From Candidatus Gastranaerophilales bacterium (GTDB taxonomy: Bacteria > Cyanobacteriota > Vampirovibrionia > Gastranaerophilales > Gastranaerophilaceae), in NCBI GenBank assembly GCA_944325085.1, contig CALUYT010000062.1, forward strand, positions 1 to 40,573: DNA of 40,573 bases, given 5' to 3'. The notes beneath the pieces were generated by a model, which was not told the origin of the DNA, ran no database searches, and saw nothing but the letters and a program-made list of their open reading frames with translations. Both the position numbers and the translations under genes were made by a program. Of this stretch, positions 26,302 through 34,102 are shown one piece after another (the stretch's first letter is position 1; every line of letters begins with the position of its first letter).

Positions 26302-27277
26302 GGGTGATAAATTAGGCGCATTTATTGTTCCAACAGGAGTAGGGGCTTCAATTGGAGGCTATGCAGGAGATGCAAGCGTATATGCAAGAAAATTTGCAAA
26401 ACATACAAAGCTTATAGTAAACCCAAATGTTGTTAACGCTGGTTGTTTTTCAGGTATTACTGACAATATGCTTTATGTAGAAGGTTACACTTTGGATTCA
26501 TTTTTTAAAAATGAAATAAATATTTACCAATCAAATAATAATAAAATTGGTGTTATATACGATAAAGCAATACCACAAGAGGTTTTAAATATTCATATAA
26601 ATACTCAAAACGCAGTTAAAACTGTTTATGGAGTTGATATTTATGCCTATGAAATTACGGATACAGATGTCGGAGTAGAATTTTTCATGACTGATGAAGG
26701 TATTTCGACCGGTAATGTCAAAAATATTGAAACGCTTGATAGAGCTTGTAAAAGTCTTTTAGCTAAAGGTTGCGATGCTATTGCTGTTGTTTGTTTGTTT
26801 GAAGAACCTGATGATTACAATTTAGATTATGCAAATGGTATTGGTGCAGACCCTGTAGGTGGAGTTGAAGCTATCATTTCTCACTATATTTCAAAACATT
26901 ATAAAGTTCCGTGTGCACATTCTCCAGCATTTTTGGATTCCGAGATTTCATCAAATTTAGTTAATCCAAAAGCAGCTGCTGAATATATAACTCCAACCTT
27001 TTTGCCTTGTATTTTATTAGGACTTTCTGATGCTCCAAAAATAACTACAGATAAAGATTTAGGTATTAACATTTCAAATTTAGATTACTTGGTAATGCCA
27101 TGTAATTCTCTTGGTTCAATTCCAGTTATTGAAGCTTCTAATAGGAATATTCCTATATATGCAATTATGGAAAATAAAACTGAATTAAATATAACAAAAA
27201 ATAATTTTCTTCAAAATTCTAATATTATAGAAGTTCCAACTTACGAAGATTGTTTAAAACTTATATTAGAAAGTTAG
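26291..27277 (+). CDS. DUF3326 family protein
   Basis: 328 aa. The run VPTGVGASIGGYAGDASVYA, then NPNVVNAG, LYVEGYTLD, the GIGADPVGGVEAIISHY block and PCAHSPAF are the pattern I associate with DUF3326, a family known mainly from cyanobacteria and some plants with no assigned function. It has no signal peptide or membrane helix. The alternating beta/alpha pattern suggests a Rossmann-like enzyme, and conserved Asp, His and Cys residues (ADPVGG, CAHSP, MPCNS) could form a site. It starts inside the amidase gene (GGAG SD) and runs 12 bases into the convergent murI. The context is cell-wall metabolism, so a link to peptidoglycan is possible but unproven. Confidence 0.8.
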   Translation: MTYKGDKLGAFIVPTGVGASIGGYAGDASVYARKFAKHTKLIVNPNVVNAGCFSGITDNMLYVEGYTLDSFFKNEINIYQSNNNKIGVIYDKAIPQEVLNIHINTQNAVKTVYGVDIYAYEITDTDVGVEFFMTDEGISTGNVKNIETLDRACKSLLAKGCDAIAVVCLFEEPDDYNLDYANGIGADPVGGVEAIISHYISKHYKVPCAHSPAFLDSEISSNLVNPKAAAEYITPTFLPCILLGLSDAPKITTDKDLGINISNLDYLVMPCNSLGSIPVIEASNRNIPIYAIMENKTELNITKNNFLQNSNIIEVPTYEDCLKLILES

Positions 27278-28072
27278 TAATTTCGGTAATTCAGTTAATT
27301 CATAAAACATACAAGATGAATTTTTAAAATTATCAGGATTAGAACTTACATAAAATTCTTCAAATCTGTGCTTAGAATCACATAACAAATTATTCTGAGC
27401 TAAAGTGTCTTTTATATAGTCAGCAAAAGGAATCGCAGGATCAATAAATAAATCTTTATTAGCTAATTCAGATAATACTCCTAGCAAGAATGGATAATGA
27501 GTACAGCCAAGAACAATTCTGTCAGGAGAATTTTTCATCATTTTTTCAAAATCATTTTTTATAATTTCTCGGCTATTAGCTAAATCCATTGTATTTTCTT
27601 CCACAATATGAACCCAATCAGGGCAATGTTGACCATAGACTTTCATATTGGAATTGTACTTTGCAATTTCATTTTGATAAGCCATTGATGATATGGTTGC
27701 TCTAGTTGCAAATATTCCAAGCTTATTAATTGGCAGTTGAGATAAGATTTTTGCAACTGATTGAACAATTGGAAATACAATTAGATTATATTTATCTTTT
27801 ACACTGTCATAAATAACTGAAGATGTCGTATTACAAGCCATAACTACAGCTTTACAACCTTTTGATTCAAAGAACTTGAATATTTTATCAGAATATTCCA
27901 ATAATTGTTCCTTAGTTTTTTCACCATAAGGCATATGAAGGGTATCACCGTAATAAATAAAACTTTCATTTGGTAATATTTTTTTTACTTTATTTAAAAC
28001 GGTCAATCCACCGACACCGGAATCAAAAAATGCAATTGGGGCATTTTTATCAATATTATTTAAGATAGTCAT
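27266..28072 (-). CDS. murI: Glutamate racemase
   Basis: 268 aa, normal. It makes D-glutamate for peptidoglycan. FFDSGVGGLTVL is the N-terminal signature, with YYGDTLHMPYG following. The two catalytic cysteines are Cys80 (ACNTTSS) and Cys190 (LGCTHYPF). The gene starts 17 bases inside the end of the upstream amidase gene, with GAGGG five bases before the ATG, so the two are coupled. Its 3' end overlaps the convergent DUF3326 gene by 12 bases, with no room for a terminator. Confidence 0.96.
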   Translation of the reverse strand: MTILNNIDKNAPIAFFDSGVGGLTVLNKVKKILPNESFIYYGDTLHMPYGEKTKEQLLEYSDKIFKFFESKGCKAVVMACNTTSSVIYDSVKDKYNLIVFPIVQSVAKILSQLPINKLGIFATRATISSMAYQNEIAKYNSNMKVYGQHCPDWVHIVEENTMDLANSREIIKNDFEKMMKNSPDRIVLGCTHYPFLLGVLSELANKDLFIDPAIPFADYIKDTLAQNNLLCDSKHRFEEFYVSSNPDNFKNSSCMFYELTELPKLLTF

Positions 28073-29897
28073 CTATACCCTCAGCTATAGCCTTAGCAGT
28101 TGCTTGTTTTCTGCTATCTGAAACTAATTGTGCACGTTCTGCAGAATTTGAAATGAATCCGATTTCAACCAAAATTGCAGGTGCTGTAGTATGATTTATA
28201 ACATAAAATTTAGATTTAAACAATCCACGATTATTTGCATTTATGTTGTTAAGCATAGATGCGTGAACTGTTTTTGCAAGTTGCAAACTGTTATCCTTGT
28301 AATAGTGTGTTTCAATCCCGTTAGGTGATTCTATATTACTTGAGTTAACATGGATACTTACAAATATTACAGGTGAAACATTTTCAGATATTTCAACTCT
28401 TTCTTGTAAAGATACAGTTTTGTCGTTATCTCTTGTCATAACAACATCGTAGCCCATCTTTTTCAGTAATTCTTCTGTTCTTTTAGATACATCTAACGTA
28501 ATATTTTTCTCATATAGACCATTTCTTGTACAACCTACATCAGAACCACCATGACCTGGGTCAATAACTACAAGTTTTTTAGAAGATTTATGTACAGGCA
28601 CAACAGGTTCTACAACAACTGCAGGTTCAGGCTTTTTAACAATTTGGTCATATTTTTCTTTAATTCTTAAAGTTTTACCATCAGAACCCACATGAATATC
28701 TATTAAGTTTGCTTTATTTGCAGGAATAGATAATTTAATTCCACCACCTGCAATGTTAGAAAATTTTGCACCATCAAGTATTGATGAAATATTAAGATCA
28801 TCTTCATGTTTATTGACATTATATAGCAATAAATCAAATGTTGATGAAGTTCTTTCAATACCATATATTACAGGCTTTGAAAAAATCAATTTTACAGAAT
28901 GATATTGAGAAGCATCAGGTTCTTTAATTACAGAATTTAATGTTACATTTGAAGAAAATAAAGACTGTGAATTTACAGAACTATCAATAAATACCAAGCG
29001 CTGAGAGTCTCCATATATAACTGGAATATATTTATCAGCATTAGGCGATGTAATAACAATTCTTGCTGTTGCCTTATCAAACTGTCCAATCTTAATTGTA
29101 GCATTTTGAGAAATATATATAGTTTTATTTCTGATTGTAGGATTAACCATAGCATTAGCTATGTCATATGCCACTCTAGTCGGATTAGACAGGTACATAG
29201 GTGAAGATAATGTTAAAGAACCAATACCAGAGATATTAATTGTTGAATTTTTTATATTAACATTATCAACGTAGTATTTTGTTGGCAAAATCAAACTTTT
29301 TTTGGATAATATATAATTTTTATCTTCAGTTGTAGAACCAAGATTGAAAGCTGAATCTATTTGTGATAACAAATTGTTTTGTGCAACTTGTACAGGTGTC
29401 TGAATAGATGTGTGTTCATAGAATTGATCTATATTAGAAACTTCGTCACTATACATATGTTGAAAATAAAAATTTTGTATTTGAATAGGTTTGAAAGTTA
29501 CAAATAAACTATTATTTAGCTTCTTCAATTGAATGTTTTTAGGATTAAAATTGTCTTTGTAATATATAACAACTCTTACAATATTTGGATCTGCAGAGAA
29601 TTGTTTAACCATAATTTCTTTGATATCAGAAGATGTTATGATTAAATCTTGAGCTGGGCATCTTAAAATTGAAGCTTCTATATCAAAATAAGCTTTCTTT
29701 TCATCTTCAACAATGTGAATTTTTGGTTCAGTTGTAAACGAGAATTCTTCATTATCAAGAGAATTAATAGTTAATAATGCTGATGAATTATCATAAACAA
29801 CAGATGATATATTTAAGTTACCAGCAGCAAATACATTAACTGCAAAACACAGGATAAATGCAAATATACAGAATAATTTTACTAAAATGTTTTTCAT
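28056..29897 (-). CDS. AMIN-domain N-acetylmuramoyl-L-alanine amidase (AmiC-like)
   Basis: 613 aa. Signal peptide (ILVKLFCIFAFILCFAVNVFA), then a long beta-rich region with probably two AMIN-like domains (about 30-130 and 220-390; phrases such as VRVVIYYKDNF and ATARIVITSPNADKYIPVIY), a proline/valine linker (about 425-440) and Amidase_3 (KKLVVIDPGHGGSDVG to the end). The Zn site (DPGHGG, the Glu of the next helix, FVSIHVN) and the catalytic Glu (ILVEIGF) are present. AMIN domains direct amidases to the septum and peptidoglycan in proteobacteria and cyanobacteria. AGGTAG is the ribosome-binding site and a TTGCTA/TATAAT promoter lies upstream. It is co-transcribed with murI. Confidence 0.92.
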   Translation of the reverse strand: MKNILVKLFCIFAFILCFAVNVFAAGNLNISSVVYDNSSALLTINSLDNEEFSFTTEPKIHIVEDEKKAYFDIEASILRCPAQDLIITSSDIKEIMVKQFSADPNIVRVVIYYKDNFNPKNIQLKKLNNSLFVTFKPIQIQNFYFQHMYSDEVSNIDQFYEHTSIQTPVQVAQNNLLSQIDSAFNLGSTTEDKNYILSKKSLILPTKYYVDNVNIKNSTINISGIGSLTLSSPMYLSNPTRVAYDIANAMVNPTIRNKTIYISQNATIKIGQFDKATARIVITSPNADKYIPVIYGDSQRLVFIDSSVNSQSLFSSNVTLNSVIKEPDASQYHSVKLIFSKPVIYGIERTSSTFDLLLYNVNKHEDDLNISSILDGAKFSNIAGGGIKLSIPANKANLIDIHVGSDGKTLRIKEKYDQIVKKPEPAVVVEPVVPVHKSSKKLVVIDPGHGGSDVGCTRNGLYEKNITLDVSKRTEELLKKMGYDVVMTRDNDKTVSLQERVEISENVSPVIFVSIHVNSSNIESPNGIETHYYKDNSLQLAKTVHASMLNNINANNRGLFKSKFYVINHTTAPAILVEIGFISNSAERAQLVSDSRKQATAKAIAEGIDDYLK

Positions 29898-29914
29898 AAT
29901 TTCTACCTATAAAA

Positions 29915-29942
29915 ATTATATATTTTTTTTGACAAATAGCAA
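29915..29942 (-). promoter_or_regulatory. Promoter of the AMIN amidase - murI unit
   Basis: On the minus strand, TTGCTA (29937-29942), a 16-base spacer and a perfect TATAAT (29915-29920) lie about 18 bases before the ATG, with the AGGTAG ribosome-binding site between them. Confidence 0.5.
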
Positions 29943-30018
29943 AAATGTTACAGTTTTATAAAATTTGTTCAAATAATAAAATAATTTGCTACTTGAAAAT
30001 TATCTTTGTTTTGTCTAT

Positions 30019-30024
30019 TATAAT
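30019..30024 (+). promoter_or_regulatory. -10 box of the tRNA-Arg gene
   Basis: A perfect TATAAT lies 15 bases before the first tRNA base. The only -35 candidate (TTGAAA at 29993-29998) is 20 bases away, which is too far for a standard promoter. Confidence 0.4.
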
Positions 30025-30039
30025 ATCAAGCTTAATTAA

Positions 30040-30113
<74 letters not shown>

Positions 30114-30115
30114 AT

Positions 30116-30147
30116 AAACAGACTTCAATTATGAGGTCTGTTTTTTT
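30116..30147 (+). terminator. Intrinsic terminator after tRNA-Arg
   Basis: AAACAGACTTC (30116-30126) pairs with GAGGTCTGTTT (30133-30143), 11 bp with one T-G pair, around AATTAT, and continues into a T run to 30147. Confidence 0.85.
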
Positions 30148-30206
30148 ATTTAAAATTCCTTGCCTAAAGTTAGACTTTGCATGTAAAATTATATTTGAGG
30201 TGAAAA

Positions 30207-30509
30207 ATGAAAAAATTTTATATTACATTTATTTTTATAATGTTTTCAGCGTTGTTAATGGCTAACGCTGAAACAATTAAAGTTAATCTGGGCAGTGATT
30301 ATATTCCGGAAAAAGATCCTGCAAAAGCAAATGCTATGTGCAATATTTATCCAAATGGAGCATATAAATGTTTTTGCAAAAATGGTCATTACGCAGGTGC
30401 AGCAAAGGATTACGTTTGGAAATCAACTAACCCGGAACCTGATGATAATATGCTAGATACATTTCCGTTATATGTACGTACTCAAAAGTGTTTAAAATTT
30501 AATAAATAA
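30207..30509 (+). CDS. Small secreted cysteine-containing protein, 100 aa
   Basis: Not recognised. A signal peptide (MKKFYITFIFIMFSALLMAN, cleavage after ANA at 21) leads to a mature domain of about 79 residues with four cysteines (45, 55, 57, 95), probably two disulfides in the periplasm or outside. CNIYPNGAYKCFCKNGHY is the most distinctive stretch. The protein ends basic (KCLKFNK). GAGGTG five bases before the ATG fixes the start. An in-frame open stretch extends upstream to 30068 but runs through the tRNA and its terminator, so it is not coding. No terminator is seen after it, and 199 bases separate it from the AAA+ gene. Confidence 0.8.
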   Translation: MKKFYITFIFIMFSALLMANAETIKVNLGSDYIPEKDPAKANAMCNIYPNGAYKCFCKNGHYAGAAKDYVWKSTNPEPDDNMLDTFPLYVRTQKCLKFNK

Positions 30510-30550
30510 TAATAGCTTAACATAACTTAATAATAAAAAAGTGTAAAAAG

Positions 30551-30563
30551 TACTATTATAGTA
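30551..30563. promoter_or_regulatory. Palindrome TACTAT-T-ATAGTA upstream of the AAA+ gene
   Basis: A 13-base perfect palindrome with a central T, about 80 bases upstream of a second palindrome that shares the TACTA/TAGTA half-sites (30643-30662). It may be a second binding site for the same regulator. Confidence 0.35.
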
Positions 30564-30616
30564 GTATTTTATATGAATTTTGTACTCTTCACAAAAGCTT
30601 AAAAACACCTTGCTAG

Positions 30617-30662
30617 TTGACAAATTGCTTTAAAGTGTATATCCTACTACATAAGTAGTAGG
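30617..30662 (+). promoter_or_regulatory. Promoter plus operator-like palindrome of the AAA+ gene
   Basis: A perfect TTGACA at 30617-30622 is followed 15-17 bases later by an A+T-rich -10 region (TATATC at 30638-30643). Directly after it CCTACTAC (30643-30650) and GTAGTAGG (30655-30662) form a perfect 8-bp inverted repeat around ATAA. The repeat covers the expected transcription start near 30650, the position of a repressor operator. It could also fold as a hairpin at the very 5-prime end of the mRNA. Confidence 0.5.
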
Positions 30663-30708
30663 TAAATATAGTTGTTTGATTAGGATATCAGACGGAGTGA
30701 GGTGTTAG

Positions 30709-32238
30709 ATGAGAATTGCAAGTATTCAAAGCGTAAATTATTACCCTAAAACAAATGTAACAAATACAATTAAAAATGATAATAACATGTCAGTCTCCGT
30801 CTTACGTGGAGGTATGCAAACATTACCTAATTATGGTTACGGTAGAGATTTGGTAAACAGAAAACAACCTGCTTTTACCAGTTCAATATCAAAAGCTGCA
30901 GTAGAACTTGCACAACAATTACCATTTGAAGAACGTTTAGCTTCATTATTTGAGGTTTTACATCATAATGAAATCATTGTAGCAGGTAAGGATTTTAATA
31001 GTGCACAAAAGGCGCTAAAAAAACATCTTGGTAAATTAAAACAAGTTATTCAAAAAGAAATTTTTATACCTGAAAACAAGCTTGAACATAATTATGCATT
31101 TATAAAAAATTTGGATGGAGATATTGAATTATTAAACATAAATGATAAAAATGTTACATATATTACAGGAGGTAAAACATATCACCTTGATCCGGGTAAT
31201 AGTTTTTATATTGTTAACAATGATACAATTCAATATGCAAATGATGTGATACATCTAAAAGAAAAACCGAAAGCAGATTTAAGCTTTAGCAGACCAATAT
31301 TTTCTAAAGTATATGATTTTACAGATGAAGTACAAAATGAAGTCGTAAAATTAAATAATAAAACCGTAGCAAAAAGAATATTAAAAGCAAATACGCCTAA
31401 TTCACCTGTTTCTTTTGCTAATATTGGAGGTCAATCAAAAGCAATTGAAGAGTTAAAAAGAGGTATAGTATTTCCTGTAAGATACCCTGCAAGTGCTACA
31501 GGTGAAGATATAACAAGAGGTTATATTTTATACGGACCACCTGGAACAGGTAAAACAGAACTTTGTAGAGCCTTAGCTAATGAAGCGAATATGGAATATA
31601 TGTATGCCAGTGGTACAGACTTTGAATCTAAGTGGTATGGCGAAGCTGAGGCAAATATAAGAGCTTGGTTTGATGAACTAAAAAACAAGCAACCTGCAAT
31701 AGGCGTAATCGATGAAATAGATAGTATTGGTAAGGAAAGAATGGATGCACAATATGCAGGCGATTCTGTTGTTAACCAAATTTTAACTTGTATGACTGAT
31801 CTTTATAATGAAAATGATGATGTATTTATAATTGGACTTACCAATAAGTACAGTTCACTTGATTCAGCGCTAAAAAGAGCTGAAAGGTTCAGTAAGCACA
31901 TATATATGGGACCACCTGATTTAGATGGAGTTAAAGAAATACTTAAAATTCATACAAGAAACAAAAAATTAGATGAAAATGTTAATTTTGAAGAACTTTC
32001 CAAAAAACTATTTGAAAATAAGGCTGTTGGTAGTGATATAAAATTTGTTACTAAGTTAGCAAGAGAAAATATGATGAACCGTCTTGGATTATATGAAAAA
32101 ATGGAAAATGGAACCTTTGTAGAAAGCGATATGTTAGAAGCAAAGATAAACCAAGAAGATTTCTTAAATGCAATTGAGTCATTTAAAGAACAACACAGGA
32201 CATCAACTCAAAGAAAACCAATTGGTTTTAATAAATAA
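30709..32238 (+). CDS. AAA+ ATPase with a lineage-specific N-terminal half
   Basis: 509 aa. The C-terminal half is a single classical AAA module: SFANIGGQSKAIEELKRGIV (linker), Walker A GPPGTGKT at 276-283, the pore-loop-like KWYGEAE, Walker B GVIDEID at 332-338, sensor-1 Asn in GLTNKYSSLD, and the SALKRAERFSKHIYM region, where a conserved Gly of the usual GRFD is Glu. This resembles FtsH, Vps4 or proteasome-ATPase modules, but no peptidase, TM segment or MIT domain follows. Residues 1-60 are Asn/Ser/Tyr-rich and look disordered (ending QPAFTSS). Residues 65-225 form an unknown alpha/beta domain. GAGGTG lies four bases before the ATG. A promoter with palindromes precedes it. It is probably an unfoldase or remodelling ATPase with an unknown target. 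Confidence 0.88.
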   Translation: MRIASIQSVNYYPKTNVTNTIKNDNNMSVSVLRGGMQTLPNYGYGRDLVNRKQPAFTSSISKAAVELAQQLPFEERLASLFEVLHHNEIIVAGKDFNSAQKALKKHLGKLKQVIQKEIFIPENKLEHNYAFIKNLDGDIELLNINDKNVTYITGGKTYHLDPGNSFYIVNNDTIQYANDVIHLKEKPKADLSFSRPIFSKVYDFTDEVQNEVVKLNNKTVAKRILKANTPNSPVSFANIGGQSKAIEELKRGIVFPVRYPASATGEDITRGYILYGPPGTGKTELCRALANEANMEYMYASGTDFESKWYGEAEANIRAWFDELKNKQPAIGVIDEIDSIGKERMDAQYAGDSVVNQILTCMTDLYNENDDVFIIGLTNKYSSLDSALKRAERFSKHIYMGPPDLDGVKEILKIHTRNKKLDENVNFEELSKKLFENKAVGSDIKFVTKLARENMMNRLGLYEKMENGTFVESDMLEAKINQEDFLNAIESFKEQHRTSTQRKPIGFNK

Positions 32239-32288
32239 CAATAACTCCTTATCTTCTTTTAGTATAACTACTATATGCGCAAAAGAAA

Positions 32289-32313
32289 AACCCTCTATAT
32301 TTAATAGAGGGTT
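32289..32313. terminator. Terminator between the AAA+ gene and sdaAA, strongest on the minus strand
   Basis: AACCCTCTA (32289-32297) pairs with TAGAGGGTT (32305-32313). On the minus strand it runs into TTTTTCTTTT, closing the long serine dehydratase operon. On the plus strand TTCTTATTATTA follows and may suffice for the AAA+ gene. Confidence 0.75.
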
Positions 32314-32320
32314 CTTATTA

Positions 32321-33202
32321 TTAATTTCCAAACACTTTTTTTTGAACTTCAAGCGCTGTTCTTGTCGTTGCCAAACCTGCTTGAGAACTTTCTTTAAGTG
32401 TAGGCGACATCAAAGCACCTGTTTGCTCCATTGCATCAATAACTTCATCAAGTGGAATTTTAGATTCAATACCTGCTAAAGCCATTTCTACTGCAGTAAT
32501 GGCGTGAATAGCCATAAACGGGTTTCTCTTAACGCAAGGAACTTCTACTAAGCCAGCAACAGGATCACAACTTAGTCCTAACAAATTTTTCATAGCTAGA
32601 GCTGCAGCATTAAGAACTTGAGAAATATTACCACCCTTAAGTTGACAGATAGCTGCAGCTGTCATTGCTGAAGCAACTCCGCATTCTGCTTGGCAACCGG
32701 CAACAGCACCCGCTAAAGATACTTTATTTGATATAATTCTGCCAATTTCACCAGCGGTAATTAGAGCATTAATTTGTTCTCTTTCAGAATAATTGTAATC
32801 TTGACTAACTGCAACTAAAGCTGATGGTAAAATTCCACATGAACCTGCCGTTGGACAAGCTACAATTTTACCCATTCTTATATTTTCCTCACTTGTTGCA
32901 AGCGCATAAACTAAAACTTTTTCAAAAGTTTTACCAAACATTGCCATATCTGTTTTAAATCTATTTTGAAGTTTATAGCAATCTTGTCCGCACATACCGC
33001 TTAAAGAGAGTTCTTTACTATTTAAACCGCTTTGTATAGCTTCTTTCATAGCAAATAAGCTTTTATTAGTAAAAGCTCTAACTTCCTCAACTGAAATATC
33101 GGCATCTTTTGCCATATTTTCTTGAGCTACTTCATATATTTTTTTATCTTTTGATATACATATATCTTTTAATTGTTCAAATGTACTTATACTTGTATCC
33201 AT
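32321..33202 (-). CDS. sdaAA: L-serine dehydratase, iron-sulfur-dependent, alpha subunit
   Basis: 293 aa. The two-subunit Fe-S enzyme converts L-serine to pyruvate and ammonia without PLP. GKIVACPTAGSCGILPSAL is the family signature. Cysteine-rich motifs SGMCGQDCYK and LLGLSCDPVAGLVEVPC supply cluster ligands. The oxygen-labile cluster fits an anaerobe. It lies three bases downstream of sdaAB and is followed by a terminator, so it is the last gene of a long minus-strand unit. The SD is weak (TTGGAAAA), so coupling to sdaAB is likely. Confidence 0.95.
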   Translation of the reverse strand: MDTSISTFEQLKDICISKDKKIYEVAQENMAKDADISVEEVRAFTNKSLFAMKEAIQSGLNSKELSLSGMCGQDCYKLQNRFKTDMAMFGKTFEKVLVYALATSEENIRMGKIVACPTAGSCGILPSALVAVSQDYNYSEREQINALITAGEIGRIISNKVSLAGAVAGCQAECGVASAMTAAAICQLKGGNISQVLNAAALAMKNLLGLSCDPVAGLVEVPCVKRNPFMAIHAITAVEMALAGIESKIPLDEVIDAMEQTGALMSPTLKESSQAGLATTRTALEVQKKVFGN

Positions 33203-33205
33203 AAT

Positions 33206-33874
33206 TTAATTTTCCAATTTTTCAATATAACTTACAAAATACACATCAGAAATTTCTTCCACCATATCAACAATTTCAGGACTAATATTGCCATCAACAC
33301 TAATTATCATAGATGCTTCTTGACCTTTTGCATTTCTATCACATAATAATGAGGCAATATTGATATTATGATGCTGTAAAATTGAAGATACTTTTGATAT
33401 CATTCCTGGCAAATCTTTATAAACAATTAACAAAGTGTTATATTTACCTGTTAATTTAACATTAAAATCATTGATTTTTCTAATTGCAATTTCTCCTGCC
33501 CCAACAGATTCACCAGATATAAACATATTATTCTCACCAATAAAAGTCATATCAACTGCATTTGGGTGATATTTAAAATTGTCAGCGTACTGAAATTCAT
33601 ATTCAATTTGCTTTGCAATATCAGAATCAAATATATTTTTAATTCTTCTATCATCAACACTTAGTCCCAGAACTCCTGCCAGTAAACCTTTTTCGGTACC
33701 GTGACCTTTACCTGTGTGTGCATATGAATTGTACAACTTAAAAATAACTTTTTTAGGAGTATTTTTATAGATATTTCTTGCCAAAATACCCAATCTGACA
33801 GCTCCTGCAGTATGTGAACTTGAAGGACCTATCATAACAGGTGAAATTATATCGAATAATGTTGACTTTTTCAT
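33206..33874 (-). CDS. sdaAB: L-serine dehydratase, iron-sulfur-dependent, beta subunit
   Basis: 222 aa. FDIISPVMIGPSSSHTAGAVRLG is the SdaAB N-terminus, with SYAHTGKGHGTEKGLLAGVLG following. A C-terminal ACT domain (about 148-222, TLLIVYKDLPGMISKVSSIL) probably binds serine as an allosteric activator. Its ATG overlaps the stop of the pilin-like gene (ATGA), so it is translationally coupled to that gene, an odd pairing. The alpha subunit follows at three bases. Confidence 0.95.
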   Translation of the reverse strand: MKKSTLFDIISPVMIGPSSSHTAGAVRLGILARNIYKNTPKKVIFKLYNSYAHTGKGHGTEKGLLAGVLGLSVDDRRIKNIFDSDIAKQIEYEFQYADNFKYHPNAVDMTFIGENNMFISGESVGAGEIAIRKINDFNVKLTGKYNTLLIVYKDLPGMISKVSSILQHHNINIASLLCDRNAKGQEASMIISVDGNISPEIVDMVEEISDVYFVSYIEKLEN

Positions 33875-34098
33875 CTGGTTCCCTCTTGCAAATTCTTTTC
33901 AATTCTTTCTTTTATGTTTTTTGTATTCTGAAGATCATTCATTTTTATTTCTATAATATCCTCTTGAGACTGTAAATTAACGTTGTCATCAAATGGATTT
34001 TTTCTTCCAACCTTAGGACCTGCTATAAATGAAAAGTATAAAACTGTAATAATTACTATAACAATTAATAATTCCAATATCCCAAATGCTCTTTTCAT
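33871..34098 (-). CDS. Type IV pilin-like small membrane protein, 75 aa
   Basis: MKRAFGILELLIVIVIITVL is close to the N-terminus of type IV prepilins and pseudopilins. Taking Glu9 as the invariant Glu+5, mature residue +1 is Phe5 and the residue at -1 is Ala4 instead of the usual Gly, which some prepilin peptidases accept. One hydrophobic helix (about 6-27) is followed by a short charged domain (to 75) with a likely coiled coil (EIKMNDLQNTKNIKERIEKN). It lacks the beta domain of major pilins, so it is at most a minor pseudopilin-like anchor. It sits four bases after a signal-peptide protein gene and overlaps sdaAB by four bases. No pilus machinery is in the window. Confidence 0.65.
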   Translation of the reverse strand: MKRAFGILELLIVIVIITVLYFSFIAGPKVGRKNPFDDNVNLQSQEDIIEIKMNDLQNTKNIKERIEKNLQEGTR

Positions 34099-34102
34099 TT
34101 TA

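Noticed and set aside
32168-32479. A 103-codon plus-strand frame across the AAA+ gene end and sdaAA
   Set aside because: It crosses a terminator and is antisense to conserved sdaAA sequence; there is no ribosome-binding site.
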